Notes: generated from the sequence alone by a model not told the origin. A stretch of 64,000 bases of DNA from Ricordea florida (GCA_949710005.1 OX453280.1:13301758-13365757); one strand, 5' to 3'. Numbered from the stretch's first letter, positions 1 through 11,015 are shown. Program-made: numbers and translations.

Positions 1-2008
1 TTATTACTATTGTTATTTTTTATGTTTAACATAATATACTTTTATGGGGTGGGGGTGTATGTCCTAATCTGGGGATAGGTATTGTTCCTCTACTACTACA
101 AGCAGTACAGTTTTCTTCTGAATAGGGTTTGTATCAGAGGAAGTACAAATTACTCAACTCTGAATCTAGTTATGGTTGCCACAGCCGTAAGATCTTTAAA
201 TTCCCTGACTTTTCCATGACAAATGTAAAATTTCCCTTACCAACTAAATTAGAAAAGTCACAAATTAGTCCTGGTAATGACCTCCAACCTCCTCTCACAA
301 ACAACCTCTCCACCCATTTATTTAATTTGCTTTCAGAAAGTCACATACAGTGTACATGGATTGATTGTTTCTTAAGATAACCAATTCATGGAAAAAGGAT
401 TGATTTTCTTGTAAAACCAAAATCAGCTTTTCATTTAATTCTACCAATCCAACACATTTCATTTCACATTCTTGACCACACCAAACCATCGCTGAATTGG
501 CAAGAAATAAATTAGTAGTATTAAATTTCACTTTTCCCTGACTTGATTTAAAATTCCCTTACTTTTCACTGACCTTGAAGAATTTTTTTCCCTTACCATT
601 TCTTGACCTGTGGCAATCATGCTAGTGCAGTCATTTGTCCATACAGTTAGTGTGGAAAATCACGATTAAAAGCATAGGGCATTTAGGAAACTTCAAAGAC
701 TTTTTATTACATACAGCACCCTTGCAAGGAATATATAAGAAAAATAACTAAACATTTTGGCATTACAAACTTTAGTTTCTCCCTTATAGAGTTTTTCCAA
801 TGTAAAAGGTGAACTGTATATTGTGGTTGTTATTACATATTGGTATTTGACATCATAAAAATAAATTAAACATCATTACGGAAAAAGGTTAAGATGTTGC
901 CAAATTTTGCAAAGTAGGGCTTAAATTAACTTTTCATTTGTGAGAAAGGGGTGGGTGCTAAGAGAGTAATTCCCAGGGATACATGGAACGCAAAGGTATA
1001 AACCCACTTTGAAATGGCTATGGAACTTGCCTGTTCCAACGAAACTTTTTGATTACGTAATACATATATGTAGCAAAGAAATATAGCAAAGAGAAATACT
1101 ACTCAGAAGTCAGTAATAACATCTGCTTTATTTATAAATACTTGCATTGATCACTGATAATATTGCAGAACCAGTCATAATGAAGTAGGGACCTGTGCGG
1201 AAATCTTGCCCAAATCTACAATATATTTTCACTGTTGCAATGATATCAGATCACATAATTATGAATAATTGCTATGACAACTGCAACCTCTGTATTTGGA
1301 ATTTCTTTAAAATGGAAGGCAGTCGTTTCATTACGAAAAATACCTACTTGCATTCTCGTTGCAGTATGAATACTACGTGACTGTCATCTTTCATTTCTTT
1401 GCGGTTGGTTTCTGTTTCCCCTTTCCTGGCACTTTTTTCACGACGATATGGTAATCTGTTTTATCGTTCGTCTTCTGATTCTGTCTGTATGCTGGAAGTC
1501 GTTCGTACTCGGAGTCATTTTGCTAAATTTTGTTCGCCAATTTCGTTATGTAATCAACCGCTCATGTCCTGTATACCTAAAACGAGTCTTTGTTTCTATC
1601 GATAACAAATTCAATTTCCAATCTAACTTGATGGTAACTTGATGGTATTCCTGGTCCTTTTCCTTGCCGATTCCTTTGGTTTTTTTGAGCGAGCAGTTGT
1701 TGTCTTAGCTGCGATGTCTCTTTTTATCGTCCCTACCGTCGTTTCTCAATCTCTGCTTTGAGTCGCCCCTACCCGTGTGCCGATTTTTGCAGCATTCAAA
1801 CTTACTCGACTACGATCTCTCGCCACTCTTTCTTGTATATGTCGGAAATCTTCTTGCTAAGATGTACTTCCAAGACGAGTGGTATCGGTTTCCGCAAAAT
1901 TCACATTATTTTCAAAACATCATTGAAGGAATTCGAAATGGCGGAAATTCATATAGAGTGATGTTGCCAGGTAACCTGGCCTGCGAACGGACACCTTTAA
2001 AATATAGA
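1..2008 (-). mobile_element. Non-autonomous Helitron-like element, copy A (cut by window start)
   Basis: This is a member of a repeat family found eight times in the window. Read on the minus strand its 5' end is TCTATATTTTAAAGGTG at about 2008, followed by a palindromic GCCAGGTTACCTGGC. The 3' end lies outside the window. The 5' TC, together with the CTAG 3' end seen in complete copies, matches Helitron termini. The interior is AT-rich, and I see no helicase, only a degenerate Arg/Lys/Gln-rich coding-like stretch near the 5' end. The autonomous source is not identified. Confidence 0.6.
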
Positions 2009-2081
2009 TATAGATATATATATAAAGTGTAAAAGTTGATTAATCGTAAAACAGTGCTCAATACGTGAACGTAGAGCGAAG

Positions 2082-2213
2082 TAGTTGTTGCGGGAGAAAA
2101 AACACAAACAAACTACAGGTTTATCCCTACAAGCCTGATGAGTGGGCAACCACGAAGCAGGCTTGTAGGGATAAACCTGTAGTTTGTTTGTGTTTTTTCT
2201 CCCGCAACAACTA
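2082..2213. repeat. Perfect inverted repeat, 56-bp arms, 20-bp loop
   Basis: Positions 2082-2137 and 2158-2213 are exact reverse complements, so the transcript would form a long hairpin on either strand. The loop region carries CTGATGA, a GTGG/CCAC stem closed by GCAA, then GAA, which resembles a hammerhead ribozyme core. The palindromic arms overlap the core and no stem III or cleavage triplet can be placed, so ribozyme activity is not supported. It sits beside TA-rich DNA at a Helitron-like end. Confidence 0.85.
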
Positions 2214-2250
2214 GATATATATATATAAATATATATATATATATTTAACA

Positions 2251-2427
2251 AATAAAGAAGCCTGAGCCGTGTATTACACTGTGATAAAACACGACGGGCA
2301 TTTGAGGACACGAGTGAAATGTAGAAAACACGAGCCGCAGGCGAGTGTTTTCTACATTTCTCGAGTGTTCTCAAATGCCCGGAGTGTTTTAATCACAGTG
2401 TAATACACGGCTTAGGCTTCTTTATTC
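2251..2427. repeat. Foldback (imperfect palindrome) element
   Basis: The arms at about 2251-2330 and 2344-2427 are imperfect reverse complements, running from AATAAAGAAGCCTGAGCC to GGCTTAGGCTTCTTTATT. A partial relative lies at 21587-21670. In both places a Crypton-like gene fragment lies directly next to the foldback, so the two are probably parts of one mobile unit. Confidence 0.8.
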
Positions 2428-2430
2428 GCT

Positions 2431-2628
2431 TTATGATATAGATTTTACATGCCGCGAGTAGAAACAACAAAGCACACAGATCGACAAACCGACGCCATTT
2501 AATACCAAATTCTCGACTTTTTTCGCTTCTTCTTCTTTATTTGTTTTATTATTCTCCGCTTCAAAACTTTCTGCTGCTTCGCAGAGAATTCTATCATGAA
2601 TTTCTTCAAAGAAAATGTTTTTCGCCAT
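2431..2628 (-). pseudogene. N-terminal fragment of a Crypton/QRICH1-like gene
   Basis: A short minus-strand reading frame starts MAKNIFFEEIHDRILCEAAE and has an acidic Glu/Lys-rich tail; it ends after about 65 residues. A clearly related start (MAKNKFVKEIPDGVLYEAAE) is found at 21515, where a later frame continues into SEDDLDVIVEG and ATKNTTKWG. That second motif resembles the N-terminal domain of QRICH1/ZMYM/KCTD1-type proteins related to Crypton tyrosine recombinases. A CAATCAGAGCGCGCG motif about 100 bp upstream (near 2732) could be promoter sequence, since it recurs beside the related fragment at 5.7-6.2 kb. The family assignment is inference. Confidence 0.45.
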
Positions 2629-2765
2629 CTCTTGGAGAATTGTCGAGTGGAAGTAATGTGGCGAAAAACAATAAATCACGCTTTTTCTGTTTTATACTCT
2701 GATAAAACATAGGTTTTTGATCAATCAGAGCGCGCGTAAGAACGTAGATATATTATAAACATACA

Positions 2766-2878
2766 TAAAAACTCTCGGCTCGATTTACTCGGGCTTGCGA
2801 GCCACGTGGTCTGACCGAAAGCGACACGGTTAGTAACCTCGCTACGCTCGGCCTTCGGCCTCGCTTCGCGAGGAATTA
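2766..2878 (-). repeat. Short GC-rich palindromic element, copy 1 (long form)
   Basis: This is one of seven copies of a 90-115-bp unit. It runs from AAAAACTCTCGGCTCGATTTA through GGGCTTGCGAGCC and CCACGTGG to the hairpin CCTCGC-TTCG-CGAGG. It includes the extra GCTCGGCCTTCGGCC block present in four copies. No coding potential or Pol III boxes were recognised. Confidence 0.75.
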
Positions 2879-3200
2879 ATCCTTACAATGCCTTTACCGT
2901 AGTTCAAAACATTTGCATTCTTTTACGAATAAAGTGAGTCGATTAACTAGTTTTTTCCCCCTGTATCCTGATTTAGACTTGAAAATGACGCAAGACTTGT
3001 TTTGACTCGATTTTAACACCGCTATGTTCGAGCTACGTTAAACTGGTTCAGTTTGTTTTTCTCTGTGTACTCGAACTGGCTAACCTAGGCATCATATGAT
3101 TGTGGGTGTTAGGCCGCAACTCTTGAGCGACCAGGCTTCTAGGTGGCGTTGTCTATCGACATCTTCTTCCTCTTGGAACAGTTCTTTATCACTGAGGTCG

Positions 3201-3479
3201 TCAGAGAAGGCCTGCTGTCGTCTTCTGGTAGCTGCAAGACGGGAAAAAGAAACCCGGCACTTGACTCTTGATCAGCCATTCTGCTTTCTCTAATAAACGA
3301 TTGTTCTGCTCGTCTCTTGCTTTCCGCGTGTTGTTTGATACCTGCCGAGAATCAGCTTTTAGGCCGGTCTGTTCCCCAAGGTCTAAAAATCCGTTCAATG
3401 TAGGATATTTTTTGACTTTTTCTATGTACCTGGAAGTATCTGTACGTGGAGTGGGTAACGCAATCCGAAATACTCTCAA
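3201..3479 (-). CDS. Unidentified 92-residue open frame
   Basis: A minus-strand frame rich in charged residues (for example RQVSNNTRKARDEQNNRLLE) precedes a hydrophobic, Phe-rich end. Its amino-acid mix looks more protein-like than neighbouring frames, but I recognise no family, splice structure or repeat relative. It could be an exon fragment or chance. Confidence 0.2.
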   Translation of the reverse strand: MRVFRIALPTPRTDTSRYIEKVKKYPTLNGFLDLGEQTGLKADSRQVSNNTRKARDEQNNRLLEKAEWLIKSQVPGFFFPSCSYQKTTAGLL

Positions 3480-3561
3480 ATTTTATACAATTAGTCAACT
3501 GAATTTAAAATAGCAAGCGCTTTATTGGCTTCTGGCAAGATCAATACCAGTAGAGGGTCTA

Positions 3562-3563
<2 letters not shown>

Positions 3564-3597
<34 letters not shown>
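3564..3597. repeat. (GT)n microsatellite
   Basis: About 16 uninterrupted TG units. Confidence 0.95.
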
Positions 3598-3600
<3 letters not shown>

Positions 3601-5411
3601 TATCGCGATGCAAATACGATACGTTTCCTAAGAATGTGTTATTATATGGAGTCAAGTCAGTAAAAAGTACTATGTCACTTGGATGGGGCTGGCCATTGCC
3701 TGTTTATTATAAAATCATTGAGCAAGTCATAAAATGACATTCTTCCAGTATCAGCAGCGATGATAAATAAACAAATTCTAGTATTACACAAAAATACTGA
3801 AAAAGGATAAACTGAGAAAAAAAAGGAATATTTGAATTGGTAGACACCTTAACAATAACATAACTACTTGCGATGATAAGTTCGGCTTCAGCAATATCTC
3901 ATTTTGACAAATGGCAGCCAGCAAGATGCGCGGAAACATTTGATTTGCGTTCGTACAGTAAAACATGGCTCTCCGTACCTCTACTAGACCGGCATGGAGT
4001 ATGTAAGATCTCACGTAAAGCACAATTGAAAGGAGAAAGACTCATTTCTCGCATTTCTTCATTACTAACTGAGAGCCAGGTCTGCGCATTACTACCATTC
4101 GGAGGAAAATGAACTTTTCAGTCGTTTTCATGTAATTAAATTACGGCCAAAGAAGCAGTTTTGTACTCCCACCAAAAAGAGGTAGAAGAATTAATATCTC
4201 CTTTACTCCAAGAAAAGGTTCTTTATCGGGCACCAAATGGAGCGGTTTTAATATCAGAAAAGACGATTATTTAATTAAAAGAAAGCAGTATGATTTATTT
4301 GAAGACCAAGTTTCGGCAATGTTGTAATTGAATTGGAATGCAAAATGAAATTGACAGGATTGAGCAGAAAAACAAAATGCAGTGCATTGGGCAAAAACGG
4401 GAAATGTTTCAAAGAACGTTCACGTAGAGTCTTAAAGCAATTTTAGTGGGTAAAATGTAATCCAATTTCCTGGAAATGAACCCCCAAAAAGGTTTTTTTC
4501 ATGAGGAACAAACAGATATCGAGTTTTCAGTAAATTTGCATATTTGTGATGCGGATCGGATATCAGTCCTTGATTTCAAAGTACTGTTACGGGCATTTGC
4601 ATCTGTTGTAAACAACGGCAAAAACAACCGAAAATGTTTATTTGCAACTAATGAGGCGGACTGTTGATGTTAACTTAAGTTCCAAAGCGTTTTTAGTAGG
4701 ACAATTAGTCTATCGGTCGTACCACCGAAATGTAAGGGTACAGCACGATGGCGCAGATTTGAGAATTTAGCGCAATTTCCAACAACGCAGGGCGTAGAGT
4801 GCCCACAGATTTTATTCTGTAAATCACTAGTCTGGCCTTAGTACTTTCGGATCATGATTCAGTTTACTTTAACTTAGGTTCCACATTGGAGAAAATACTA
4901 CTCAACTGAAGGTATGTCACGTTTCGCTTATTTTTTGTCACAGAGTTGAATGTATTCAACAGAAATATCCACCGTGATTCTGCAGCTGATAATGAACAAA
5001 ACCAAGTAGGATTGCCCAGCTGACGAATCATACCAAACAAGTCTTTCTTGCAGTTTTGCAAAGTATGTTAGTGATGATCTTAAAATCCTTAAGACTCTCA
5101 ATCCTTTATCAAGTTGAATTAGTTTATTTACATTACCATCTCATTTTAGGTTATCTGTGGTATATATATATATTCAGGGTTGCACTTAAAAAAAATCACA
5201 CTTGCCATCATTAATACAGCAATACATCTTTGTTTTTATCCTTATAACTTCTTGTTTTTACAATGTAAATATGATGAGTCACACAACAGTAAGCAAAACA
5301 GGTAAGCCTATTTTTCCAACATGTCTACTTCAACACAATCTAGTTCACTTCAAGGTAAATTCGGAAATCAATAGACAGAAAACTTTTCATTGTAACGGCT
5401 TGTGGTGTATT

Positions 5412-5500
5412 GTTCCTCGCGAAGCGAGGTTACTAATCGTGTCGGTTTCGGTCAGACCACGTGGCTCGCAAGCCCGAGTAAATCGAGCCGAGATTTTTTA

Positions 5501-5503
<3 letters not shown>
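5412..5503 (+). repeat. Short GC-rich palindromic element, copy 2 (short form)
   Basis: Begins with the hairpin CCTCGCGAAGCGAGG and ends GAGCCGAGATTTTTTATATAT. It lacks the internal block found in copies at 2.8, 38.3, 38.4 and 45.3 kb. It runs into a long TA tract. Confidence 0.75.

Positions 5504-5560
<57 letters not shown>
5500..5560. repeat. (TA)n tract
   Basis: About 60 bp of TA dinucleotides between a short palindromic element and a foldback. TA tracts flank most mobile units in this window. Confidence 0.95.
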
Positions 5561-5562
<2 letters not shown>

Positions 5563-5563
5563 G

Positions 5564-5600
5564 CAATTATTCCACGAAATCGAGTCGTATATGAGCTAAT

Positions 5601-5633
<33 letters not shown>

Positions 5634-5667
5634 AGCTCGTATACGACGAGATTGAGTGGAATAATTG
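5564..5667. repeat. Foldback element
   Basis: CAATTATTCCAC...GCCAAC is mirrored by GTTGGC...GTGGAATAATTG around a GAGGCGCGTAGCGCCGA centre, giving arms of about 43 bp with a few mismatches. As at 2.25 kb, a Crypton-like gene fragment follows immediately. Confidence 0.8.
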
Positions 5668-6240
5668 TTTTATTATATCTCTAAACCCTCACTTATGAGA
5701 CACTGGAATTAGTTTGTACGACAAGAATTGACTTTGTTATTGTTTTTGAACAGAACCATGTTGGTGCCGAGCCGACATATTGTAGAGCCGATGTGTAAAA
5801 ATGTTTCAAACACGAGTCCGGCTCGTTTTTAAACATCTCTTTAATGTACTTGTCAATTTTTTTTCGAGTTAGCAAATTAGTTTAAGAATTTTGAAGTGGA
5901 AAAAGTAGGCAGAAATAAAATAAAAACTCAGTTTACGGGCTTCACAGATCTTTCAAAATGGCGGCTGTTTGTAAGAGTTTCACTTTCGTTCGTAATAAAC
6001 AATTTCGCAATATAATTTGCCCACTTACCGTCGAATAATTTCATCCCATACTTATTTGCTTCGGTAGTATTTCTTTGGTGTATGATTTTGAAGCTTGACT
6101 TGAATTTCTCCCAGTCTAATTCAAGAAATCATCCCTCCATGATGGCCGTTTTCCGTGCCAATGGTATATGAGCTGATATACCATGAGTAGGGAACCAATC
6201 AGAGCGCGCGTTTGCTCATATACAAGGGTTGCAGATATAA
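5668..6240 (-). pseudogene. Fragment of a Crypton/QRICH1-like gene
   Basis: On the minus strand, from about 6125, a frame reads LELDWEKFKSSFKIIHQR and RNTTEANKYGMKLFDGKW. The second piece fits the QRICH1/KCTD1/Crypton-type N-terminal motif (N-T-x-x-A-x-K-Y-G-x-K-x-F). GGTAAGTGG within it may be a splice donor. Downstream the frame is broken. The 5' side carries a short palindrome and CCAATCAGAGCGCGCG near 6200, like the copy at 2.4-2.7 kb. It is probably a non-autonomous remnant. The family call is inference. Confidence 0.45.
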
Positions 6241-6262
6241 TAAATTTATATATATATATATA

Positions 6263-9070
6263 TCTATATTTTAAAGGTGTCCGTTCGCAGGCCAGGTTAC
6301 CTGGCAATAGTAGCGCACTTGAGAACTGCTGAACTTCCGCCATTGAGAATTCGGTGATGCCTTTTTGAAGGTAATGTAAATTTTGTGGAAACCGATTTCA
6401 CTCGTCCTGGAAGTACATCCCAGCAAGATGATCTCCGAGATATTCAAGAAAGATTGGCCCGAGATCGTCGCCGAGTAAGTTCGAATACCGTGAAAATCAA
6501 CACAATGAAAGCACGACTCAAAGCAGGGATAGAGAAACGACAGCAGGGAGAATAACAACAGAAATCGCAGCAAAGATAACAACCGCTCGCTCCAGAAAAA
6601 GGCAAACGAAACAGCAGGAAAAAGGACCAGGAATATAACCAAGTTAGTTTTGAATTTGAATGTGTTATTGATAGAAATACAGGACATGAGTGAACGATTA
6701 CATAACGAAATATATTGGCGTACTAAATTTAGCAAAACGACTTAGAAGGGAAACCGAGTAGGAACGACTTCAACGATTGAAGATGTCTCTGGAAAATAAT
6801 TCTATTAGTCTAAAAACGGAATCGGAAGACGACCAACAGATTACAAAAGAATGTAAGTTGATATTTGTCATAATAAAACGATAGCGTTTCCATTTTGAAG
6901 AAATTCCCAACACAGAGAGTTGCAGTTGTTATAGCAATCATTTATAACGATGTGATCTGATATCATTGCAATAGTGAAAATATTGTAAATTTTCTTGATC
7001 TAGCAGTTGTGTTTAGAATTTTCAACAGAACATATACCCAGTGTCACTATAAAGTACTGGTTCTGCAATTTTATCAGTGATCAATGCCATCATTTGAGAA
7101 TAAAGCAAATGTTATTACTTACTTCTGAGTAGTATTTCTCTTTGCTATATATATATGTATGTATTCTCTGATTGAAAGGTTTCAATAATATTGCATAGAG
7201 ACAACAAGTTTCATAGCCTTTTCACAATGGGTAAGTTTTACCTTAGAGTTCAATGACCCCCCTGATAATATTGCTATCTAGAACCCTTTTCCCACAAATG
7301 AAATGCTAATTCAAGCCTTCATTTGCAAAGTTAGACATAACATGTTAACCTTGTTACTTTCTGCTGTTTACTTCATTTTTATGATGTCAAATATCAATCT
7401 TTAATAACAACCACAAGATACAGTTAATCTTTTACATTGAAAGAACTTTATAAAAAAGAAAATAAATTTTGTCATGCCAAAATGTTTATAATCTTTCTCA
7501 TATATTCATTGCAAGTGTGATGTATGTAGTAACAAGTGTTTCAAGTTTCCTAAATGCCCTAAAGTATGCTTTCAATAATGATTTTCCACACAAACTTTAT
7601 AGAAAAATGACTGCACTAGATTCTAAGCATTAAAGAAGAAATGGTATTGTTTGGAGCTATTTTGATTACTACCACCTCTGATTGAAAGCCTATTAAGAAG
7701 ATTTTGGTATTGCTTGTAATAGAAGAGTAACAATACCTTTACCAAGATTAGGACATGCATCCCACCCCATAAACATATATTATGTTTAACATAACAAATA
7801 TAACAATAATAATATCAATACCAGTAATAATACTAATAGTAATAATAATAATAATAGTTTGTCTTGTTACTATATGTCATTGGTTACAAGTTCAATACCT
7901 CTGGCTGCCATGACTTTTTCGATGAAATACCATCCTTAAAATAAATCTTTCTTCTGCAGTTTTTATAATAGAAATTTTCATATATTCAGATAATATACTA
8001 TTCTCTGGTTGGGTATGGATATTTTGCATGTTTCTGTAACAGCAAAATTAACTGAACTTTCATGTGGTATATACTTGTGACTGATAGATGTTGATTTCAC
8101 ATTATATTCTTATAGGAGTACATAGTGCAGCAATCTTTTTCAACATGTTAAGATTTCAATAACTCTTTCTTACATGTATTGTTTTTATGATATGACCTAA
8201 AAATAGCACAACCACATACTATACAGTTGGCACTCACTATTACCAAACCTTTATTCAAAGTTTTTGTAGAATCCATCTGTTTTACCCCCATTTTTTATGT
8301 AATGACATTGTATCTCACACTTCTGTTGACATGGCATCTCTTTTGAGGGAAGAGGAATTTTTCTATCTACCACTAGGGGTACCATTGCAACTGAAGAGAG
8401 TACACAAATTGAAACATGCACTATTCATAATGCTCTCAATTGTGGTTACCCGGGAATGAAATAATGACTGCAGTAGACAATAAAATATCTAATCAGAAGA
8501 TTCTTCTTACAATGAATCTCATGCAATTATTAGAAAAAAACATAAACAAAAAATAATTGGAGCATTCAACTCATCCTCGGTGTAAGAACATATTGTGTTT
8601 AAAAGTGATGTACAACAAAGAAGACAAGGGAGTAGAGACTAAGAAAATACAACTCCAAAAAAACCCAGGTTTTTACACCCGGTGGTAAACACAAGCATTC
8701 ATATCAACTCTTCAAGATTTCACCTGCAAAAGATTTACAATAATTTTCAATTTGTGTTAACTGAATATTATTGTGATACTTCATTGACTCTGTATTCCCT
8801 GTCAAGAAATCAAATAGTTTTACTTCTATTCCCTCTCGTGCAATCTCAGTGGCAGTGAAAGAGCTAAATGAAGGTCAATTTTGAGCGGTATACTGATCAT
8901 GTAATTTGCACCAGGTGTCACTAATTGTGAACCAAACACAGCATAACAAATTAAATAATGGGGATTTCGCTGATATAAAAAATAAAATATAAAATAAAAT
9001 AAAATATAAAAGTATTGTGACTTATTCAAAAACTAGCTTCGCGAGGTTTTTGCGAGAGTCGTATTTCTAG
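6263..9070 (+). mobile_element. Complete non-autonomous Helitron-like element, copy B
   Basis: Full length, 2808 bp. It starts TCTATATTTTAAAGGTGTCC, with A before it, and ends GGGAGTCGTATTTCTAG, with T after it. These are the termini and A^T insertion site expected of a Helitron. Near the 5' end lies the palindrome GCCAGGTTACCTGGC; about 25 bp before the 3' end lies the CTTCGCGAGG block. A short decayed coding-like stretch (6390-6560, plus strand) is Arg/Lys/Gln rich. The rest is AT-rich and non-coding. No Rep/helicase motif is present. Confidence 0.65.
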
Positions 9071-10049
9071 TATATAATATAACGCTTAATACATTTTCTA
9101 CATGACTTACTCTTTTCGAACCCTTTAATGACTTTCTTACATTGTAATCTTCATGGTTCTCCGCCATGGCATGCGCCTCCATATTTAATGGTAAGCGTTG
9201 ACATACTTCTTGACCGTCCCAATACTTCTCCAACTCCATTCCTGTTCGTACTAACACTTAAATCAGTAGAAAAGTCCTCCATGCGATGTTTCTTATCCAG
9301 GTTGGCCACAGAAGTTCTTCGGTTTCACATCATGGATTCGTCAATTTATTCTGTTTTCAGTAGTAGTTTCGTTCAATAACGAGTACTCATTTCGCTCATA
9401 TAAGTTCTCATTCAAGTGCTAATTTCGCTGTATGAGTTCTCGTCAAAGCTTACTACATTAGCAAGAGATTTTCTCATCTTCAGATCACTTTCGAGCCAAC
9501 TGAAATTCATATACTGCTTGTAATCTTGGGGGCGGTCGATGGCGGTCGATGTCGGAAAACGGAATAGTTATCATCTGTTCACGTTTAGCGCCTGGCCGAG
9601 TAAAAGGCTCATGAAATTCAGTCTCCAAGTTGGTTATTGTCCTAACTGGAAACATTTAAACTCCTTTTGACTTTAGTAAGGCCGCTAATGAGGCCCTGTT
9701 AGTGAGGTTCTTTATGTCGCGCGTCTGAGTTTCAAACCTTTTCACGTCGCAATTTCGGAAGGTCGAAGGTCGCTGTCGTAATTTCCCGTGAGCGGCTCGT
9801 CGTTCGTCGCCATTTCAGCTCCTTTATGTCGCCGTTTCAAGGCCATGTCGCTTGTCGAAATTTACCCCTAACAGGGCCTCGCTAATCGTCCTCTTAAGCT
9901 ACAAAATCATTACAAACTCTGGCAACGGTACGATACACTTTCAGCGTGAACTTTCATCAACAGACTTCGGTGACTTCGGTCACGACAATTGTCGTCTTCA
10001 TATCGGTGCCCCGAGTTCTATCCGACTCATTACGAGGATGTCTACACTG
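9071..10049. other. Unassigned region
   Basis: About 1 kb with less AT bias than its surroundings and several repeated GTCG/CGGTCG words (for example GGCGGTCGATGGCGGTCGAT near 9531). Only short unconvincing open frames occur. Confidence 0.5.
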
Positions 10050-10083
10050 GAGTGAGTGAGTGAGTGAGTGAGTGAGTGAGTGA
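10050..10083. repeat. (GAGT)n microsatellite
   Basis: About eight uninterrupted GAGT units. Confidence 0.95.
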
Positions 10084-10220
10084 CAATTTGCATATCGGAG
10101 TCCCCACAAAAACTCGCAAATACGCTTCGCGTATCCACGAGTTAAAAATAAAGAACTCGATCTATGTTACAATAAGAATTATGGTCAACAGTAAAACTGT
10201 GAAAGATTCTGATGCAGAAG

Positions 10221-10229
10221 ATACATACA

Positions 10230-10260
<31 letters not shown>
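10221..10260. repeat. (ACAT)n microsatellite
   Basis: About nine uninterrupted ATAC/ACAT units. Confidence 0.95.
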
Positions 10261-10261
<1 letters not shown>

Positions 10262-10507
10262 CGTTTTGTTGAGTCAGGTTGGTTTGAGGCAACCTAAAGG
10301 CTGCCAGAAACTTAATGTAAAACTATTTATAACAAAAACTTTGTCCTTAATTACAGACTTAACAAAAATCTAAAAATGCAGAAAGTCCGTTTGTTTTGAT
10401 GTTATCTGACAGGCTTCATTTTCAAATTAAATTTGTTCCAGTATCCTAAATAATAATAATAATTTTATATCAGCATTTCCACAATGAAGTGGCTCTTCAT
10501 CTGAAAC

Positions 10508-10688
10508 AATTCAAATCAAATCAAATATTGATTTTTGTGGAGAGGGGAAAACCGGAGTACCCGGAAAAAAACCTCTCGGAGCAGAGTAGAGAACCAACAG
10601 ACTCAACCCACAGATGACGCCGAGCCGGGAATCGAACCCGGGACACATTGGTGGAAAGCAAGCGCTCTCACCACTGCGCCAACCCTGT
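10508..10688 (-). mobile_element. tRNA-derived SINE
   Basis: On the minus strand the head is tRNA-like, with an A box TGGCGCAGTGG (10671-10681) and a B box GGTTCGATTCC (10628-10638) spaced as in a tRNA promoter. A conserved-looking body containing CTCCGAGAGGTTTTT and GGGTACTCCGGTTTTCCCC follows, ending in an ATTTGATTTGATTTG tail. The body resembles central domains shared by many metazoan SINEs (possibly Nin-DC); that name is from memory and unverified. It is transcribed by Pol III if active. Confidence 0.85.
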
Positions 10689-10835
10689 ATGGGGCCTGTC
10701 TGAGTTTTTGTTTAAAAAGCTCTAGGGAGGAAGCATCCTTGATGGCTTTGGGTATTGAATTCCAAACTATGGGTCCTCTTGATATCCTTGAGCTAAAATT
10801 ACTGGAAAATTCAATGTCTGACGATGGTTTTCAAA
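10689..10835 (-). mobile_element. LINE reverse-transcriptase C-terminal fragment
   Basis: The minus strand encodes SRISRGPIVWNSIPKAIKD followed by an SSLELFKQKLRQ end, the typical terminal piece of CR1/RTE/L2-type LINE ORF2 (the WNSIP motif and LF-x-x-K-L). It is truncated at both sides and abuts the SINE head exactly where the LINE frame would end. Confidence 0.75.
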
Positions 10836-10993
10836 CATATAGGATAGATCATCCTAGTGGTTTTTGTATAAAATGCTTGAAAATTCACATATTTAAAGGA
10901 CAGGTTCTAGATTTAATTGCACAGAAAGATAAACCTATACAATTAGCGTTTGGATTCATAAATAAGAGTGAGGAAATTTTTAAATATTTTTAA
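10814..10993 (+). CDS. Unidentified plus-strand frame at viral element edge
   Basis: An open stretch of about 60 residues contains FQTYRIDHPSGFCIKCLKIH and ends IFKYF. It is followed by two more plus-strand pieces (11016-11160 and 11163-11357) of similar lysine/isoleucine-rich style. Their base composition is like the minus-strand viral genes that follow, so I infer they are the divergently oriented edge genes of the same element. The first 20 bases overlap the LINE fragment, so the true start is unknown. Confidence 0.35.
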   Translation: MSDDGFQTYRIDHPSGFCIKCLKIHIFKGQVLDLIAQKDKPIQLAFGFINKSEEIFKYF

Positions 10994-11015
10994 AAAGAAA
11001 CTAATATTATTAAAC

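Larger units (their letters stand above)
2879..5411. other. Unassigned region
   Basis: About 2.5 kb of AT-rich DNA with one TG microsatellite and a few short open frames. Only the minus-strand frame at 3201-3479 looks protein-like. No homology was recognised elsewhere in the stretch. Confidence 0.6.

Noticed and set aside
2131-2160. Functional hammerhead ribozyme
   Set aside because: No stem III or NUH cleavage site outside the palindrome, and GAAG replaces GAAA. Kept only as a low-certainty observation.
6271-6735. Long hydrophobic minus-strand frame, recurring at 38550-38987, 41356-41637 and 44071-44343
   Set aside because: It recurs because the Helitron-like repeat recurs. It has different lengths and breaks in each copy, and the opposite strand has the more protein-like (charged) composition. 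Not called as a gene.
10628-10681. tRNA gene on the minus strand
   Set aside because: A and B boxes are present, but there is no convincing acceptor stem or full cloverleaf and a SINE body follows. Called SINE.
10535-10813. Plus-strand open frame through the SINE and LINE fragment
   Set aside because: It is antisense to a clear tRNA-type SINE and to LINE coding sequence. Only the part after about 10835 is kept as possible coding.
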